In this document: in pieces, positions 61,447 to 64,000 of the stretch | How the letters are laid out: every line of letters starts with the position of its first letter | Numbering within the stretch: position 1 is the first letter of the stretch | Source: Gammaproteobacteria bacterium | GTDB lineage: Bacteria > Pseudomonadota > Gammaproteobacteria > Steroidobacterales > Steroidobacteraceae | Direction: 5' to 3' | Length of the DNA stretch: 64,000 bases | Assembly: GCA_947469285.1 (NCBI GenBank) | Contig: CANIOW010000012.1 | Span: 1-64,000 of the forward strand | Notes under the pieces: model-generated | The model's database searches: none | What the model was told of the DNA's origin: nothing | Seen by the model: the letters and a program-made list of their open reading frames with translations, nothing else | Program-made: the position numbers and the translations under genes

Positions 61447-61967
61447 GTGGTGATTCTCCAATTAGCAACGATCTGCACACGAACCGGCCGCTCAGCGACA
61501 TCGGTGCGTATCTCGTGGCTTTCCAGCAAAGCATCATGTAGCGACGGATGCTGTTGCAGGCTCTGCACATACTGCAGCGCCGCCGGCAACGAACGGGCCT
61601 CAGCGGTTAATTTAAGCCGCTGCCGCACACGGTCCGGCTCTACCGTTAGCAAGGCCACTTCGCCATGCGTACCGGCCGTAGCGGTCTCCAGATCATTCAG
61701 CATCGCCGCCCAGGGTGTTTGCAGTTCCAGCGCTACATGCTGCGCTTCTGCCACCAAACGGCTGTTGTTAGCCGCTGCCGCTGGCCCAGTGTGGCCGGAC
61801 GCCACCCCTAGGCGCAGCTCAAGACCCGCCACCACGTCGGTAGATTGTTGGTAGGTCCAGCCTGCCCACACGGCCGCCGTTACCCCGGCCACCATCAGCG
61901 TCATCGCCAGTAATCCAGGCCGCCGCGAGGGGGCCGCGAAATTCAGATCGATTAACGCCGGCTTCAT
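61443..61967 (-). CDS. PilN/GspL-like inner-membrane secretion protein
   Basis: 174 residues. A short cytoplasmic N-terminus IDLNFAAPSRRPG, like the PilN motif that docks to PilM, is followed by one helix (LLAMTLMVAGVTAAVWAGW), a helical stretch and a small beta domain ending VQIVANWRITT. It is overlapped by ATGA at both ends with the PilM-like and PilO-like genes. Confidence 0.78.
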   Translation of the reverse strand: MKPALIDLNFAAPSRRPGLLAMTLMVAGVTAAVWAGWTYQQSTDVVAGLELRLGVASGHTGPAAAANNSRLVAEAQHVALELQTPWAAMLNDLETATAGTHGEVALLTVEPDRVRQRLKLTAEARSLPAALQYVQSLQQHPSLHDALLESHEIRTDVAERPVRVQIVANWRITT

Positions 61968-62776
61968 GCGTACATTCCTCGTGCGCGCACCACATTGTGC
62001 AAGGCACTGCGATGCGGGCGTTCATCTTCCAACCATTCCAGACCGTCCTCCTGGACCGGTAGCGCCACCGCCCGCAGCCACCGCGGGGCATCCACGAAGA
62101 CACGTTGTGTGCTGGCTCCAGCAGTCAACCGACCAAAGGCACGCAAACGGCGCAGCTCAGCCGACCAGTCAGCACCGATCCGCACCGTGTGGACGCGCTC
62201 CCATCCATGCGGTGCCAACTGCGCCGCTGCCAGGCAGCCTTCATCCAGGGTGACGAGCCAGCCACTGTCCGGCAAGCGGCTACGCCAGCGGTTATAAGCC
62301 ACGACCAGCTGCGGCTGCACCGACAGCAACGGCACGCCGGTAGCCGCCGCCAGCTCAGCCAAGCCAGCCACCAATGCCGTCGGCAAGGCAGACGCCACAA
62401 ATGGCCGACTCGGGAGACTTTCGCCCAACGCCACCTGCCAGTCATCGCCCAATTCGCCATAGGTCTGTGCCAACCAATGGCGGGCATAAACCTGCCGTTC
62501 ATGCGTACGGTCCAGACCCGCCACGGCGGGAACCACCGACTGTCGCACCCAGTGGTCAGCGACTGCAATCCGCAGGCCAGCGCCAGTCCACTCGCTGTCC
62601 GCCAGCCGCTGGTGTAGGGCCTCCAGTGCAGGCCGCCACTGTGTCAGCGAGGCACTCTCGACCGGGAAGCAGGCTTCGAGCACGCATCGCGGACGCAGCC
62701 CGCGCTGCATACGCACCAAAACAATACGTCGCGGCGACAAGTAGACGCCGACTTCATCACGCCATGGCAGTGACAC
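61964..62776 (-). CDS. PilM/GspL-cytoplasmic-like secretion protein
   Basis: 270 residues, soluble. It shows an actin-like/PilM pattern in reduced form: VGVYLSPRRIVLVRMQRGLR at the start, RIAVADHWVRQSVVPAVAGL, and SGWLVTLDEGCLAAAQL. It starts 20 bases inside the end of the gspE gene. Together PilM- and PilN-like proteins do the work of GspL. Sequence is divergent, so the call leans on gene order. Confidence 0.68.
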   Translation of the reverse strand: MSLPWRDEVGVYLSPRRIVLVRMQRGLRPRCVLEACFPVESASLTQWRPALEALHQRLADSEWTGAGLRIAVADHWVRQSVVPAVAGLDRTHERQVYARHWLAQTYGELGDDWQVALGESLPSRPFVASALPTALVAGLAELAAATGVPLLSVQPQLVVAYNRWRSRLPDSGWLVTLDEGCLAAAQLAPHGWERVHTVRIGADWSAELRRLRAFGRLTAGASTQRVFVDAPRWLRAVALPVQEDGLEWLEDERPHRSALHNVVRARGMYA

Positions 62777-64000
62777 GGTTCACCTCCTCAAGAGTGGTTA
62801 AACCCTGCTTCACCAACGCCATGGCACCAACGCGCATGAAGCGTGAACCGGACTTGAGTGCCAGCTCCTTCAGTTGCCGCACCGGCGCACGGGCGACGAT
62901 AGCCTCGCGCAGTTCATCATTCATGACCAACAATTCCCCGATGGCCCTGCGGCCCCGATATCCGCTGCCGCGACAGTGCTTGCATCCACGACCCGCATGA
63001 AAGTGGTAGTCACCCGCAGCGGCGAGTGGAATGCCAGATTCTTCGAGCAAGGCGCGATCTGGCGTCACTGGCTCCGCACACTGTGTGCAAACCACGCGAA
63101 TGAGTCGCTGCGCGAGGATGCCATTGAGTGCAGAACACAAGGCGTAGGGATCCACGCCCATGTGCAAAAAACGGCTTAAAACATCGAACACGCTGTTGGC
63201 GTGTACGGTAGTAAATACCAAGTGGCCCGTGAGCGCCGACTGAATGGCGATCTGGGCGGTTTCAGGGTCACGGATTTCACCCACCATGATCTTGTCCGGA
63301 TCGTGACGCAGAATGCTGCGCAGACCACGGGCGAAGGTCAGCCCCTTCTTTTCATTGACAGGAATTTGTAGCACTCCCGACAACTGGTATTCCACCGGGT
63401 CTTCGATGGTTACTACCTTCTCGGCTCCCGTACTGCCCTCAGACAAGGCGGCGTACAGGGTCGTGGTCTTGCCGCTGCCGGTGGGACCGGTGACCAGCAA
63501 CATGCCATGCGGCAAAGTGCTCAGGCGCCGCAGTCGCTCCACGATGCGCGCATCGAATCCAAGCGCGTCCAGACGCAAACCCTGCATCTGATCGGTGATG
63601 GCCTGCTTGTCGAGGATACGCAGTACCGCATCCTCGCCATGCACGCTCGGCATGATGGAAACGCGGAAGTCGATCGCCCGACCGTCAATGGATACCTTGA
63701 AACGACCATCCTGCGGCACGCGACGTTCAGCGATGTCCAGCTCCGACATCACCTTGATGCGCGAAACCACTTGTTCGGAAACTTCAATGCCATTAACCGC
63801 ACCCACCTGCATGAGTACGCCATCGATTCGGTAGCGAATCACCAGACCCGCCGGCGTCGTTTCCAGATGGATGTCGCTGGCACCACCCCGCAGGGCGTCG
63901 AACAGGGTCGAATGCACCAGCTTAACGACGGGGCTGGCGTCCTGACTGATGGAGACCAGACTGAGCGCTTCCATGTCATGGCGGTTTTCGGCGGGCCCTT
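62757..64000 (-). CDS. Type II secretion/type IV pilus assembly ATPase GspE-like (partial, N-terminus beyond the right edge)
   Basis: The frame is open to the window edge, giving 413 residues ahead of the stop, with the N-terminal domain missing. Visible: SPVVKLVHSTLFDALRGGAS, Walker A GPTGSGKTTTLYA, Asp box TIEDPVEYQL, Walker B ILRHDPDKIMVGEIRDPETA, His box TGHLVFTTVHAN, and the zinc-binding Cys pairs CTQC and CKHC of the GspE subfamily. It powers the pseudopilus from the cytoplasm. The GspF platform protein is expected beyond the edge. Confidence 0.94.
   Translation of the reverse strand, partial: GPAENRHDMEALSLVSISQDASPVVKLVHSTLFDALRGGASDIHLETTPAGLVIRYRIDGVLMQVGAVNGIEVSEQVVSRIKVMSELDIAERRVPQDGRFKVSIDGRAIDFRVSIMPSVHGEDAVLRILDKQAITDQMQGLRLDALGFDARIVERLRRLSTLPHGMLLVTGPTGSGKTTTLYAALSEGSTGAEKVVTIEDPVEYQLSGVLQIPVNEKKGLTFARGLRSILRHDPDKIMVGEIRDPETAQIAIQSALTGHLVFTTVHANSVFDVLSRFLHMGVDPYALCSALNGILAQRLIRVVCTQCAEPVTPDRALLEESGIPLAAAGDYHFHAGRGCKHCRGSGYRGRRAIGELLVMNDELREAIVARAPVRQLKELALKSGSRFMRVGAMALVKQGLTTLEEVNRVTAMA

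Overview
The window is a dense, GC-rich bacterial chromosome segment with about 62 protein genes, no rRNA or tRNA genes that I could recognise, no insertion sequences and no CRISPR array. Gene content (fused RlmKL methyltransferase, icd next to aceK, Pot polyamine transporter, Puu-type polyamine catabolism, two envelope machines of the TolQ/TolR and type II secretion kinds, a TonB-dependent receptor) points to a free-living Gammaproteobacterium. I cannot name the genus. Genes are tightly packed, with many four-base ATGA/GTGA overlaps that mark operons.

Layout. 1-5.9 kb: a GntR regulator and a CitE-like CoA lyase diverge from a MaoC hydratase, an acyl-CoA dehydrogenase and two CaiB/BaiF CoA-transferases; together they look like a route that activates, oxidises, hydrates and cleaves a short (possibly C5 dicarboxylic) acid. 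A clear sigma-70 promoter and a palindromic operator lie between the arms. 5.9-20.9 kb: a proton-driven trans-envelope module. One strand carries TolQ/ExbB, two TolR/ExbD, a TonB-like AgmX/PglI-type protein, two large TPR proteins, two unassigned exported proteins and a TlpA-like thioredoxin, with a glutathione transferase coupled at the end. The other strand carries two outer-membrane barrel proteins (one with an SH3 domain, one a lipoprotein), a Tat-type thioredoxin, a lipoprotein that appears to fuse DUF4266 with DUF3570, and a SYLF protein. The set resembles the conserved core of the myxobacterial Agl-Glt machine, and its role here is unknown. 20.9-27.3 kb: MsrA, a phospholipase D family enzyme with MarC, a small conserved protein with a TonB-dependent receptor, and agmatine deiminase. 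27.3-31.2 kb: an orphan OmpR-type regulator, isocitrate dehydrogenase and its kinase/phosphatase AceK.

31.2-51.7 kb is a polyamine island: PotFGHI uptake, two glutamine-synthetase-like PuuA proteins, PuuB, PuuD, two class III aminotransferases, N-carbamoylputrescine amidase, a PuuR-like regulator, plus a ROK/polyphosphate-glucokinase-like gene and a Cys/Met-metabolism PLP enzyme at the end of the pot operon. With aguA at 26-27 kb, the window encodes agmatine to putrescine conversion, putrescine uptake and its degradation by the gamma-glutamyl and transaminase routes. RlmKL, an exonuclease/GIY-YIG fusion and two SnoaL-like proteins sit inside it. Sigma-54-like promoters precede the second puuA gene, potF and the TIGR02001-type outer membrane gene.

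52.4-56.4 kb: an exported barrel-like protein, a periplasmic binding-like protein, a histidine kinase and a receiver protein form one operon; its likely promoter has an 11-C tract between the -35 and -10 elements, the arrangement of a phase-variable promoter. 56.4-64 kb, opposite strand: a type II secretion/type IV pilus-like operon (three pseudopilins, a lipoprotein secretin with N-terminal TPRs and a C-terminal cohesin-like domain, GspC-, PilO-, PilN- and PilM-like proteins, and the GspE ATPase, which runs off the right edge).
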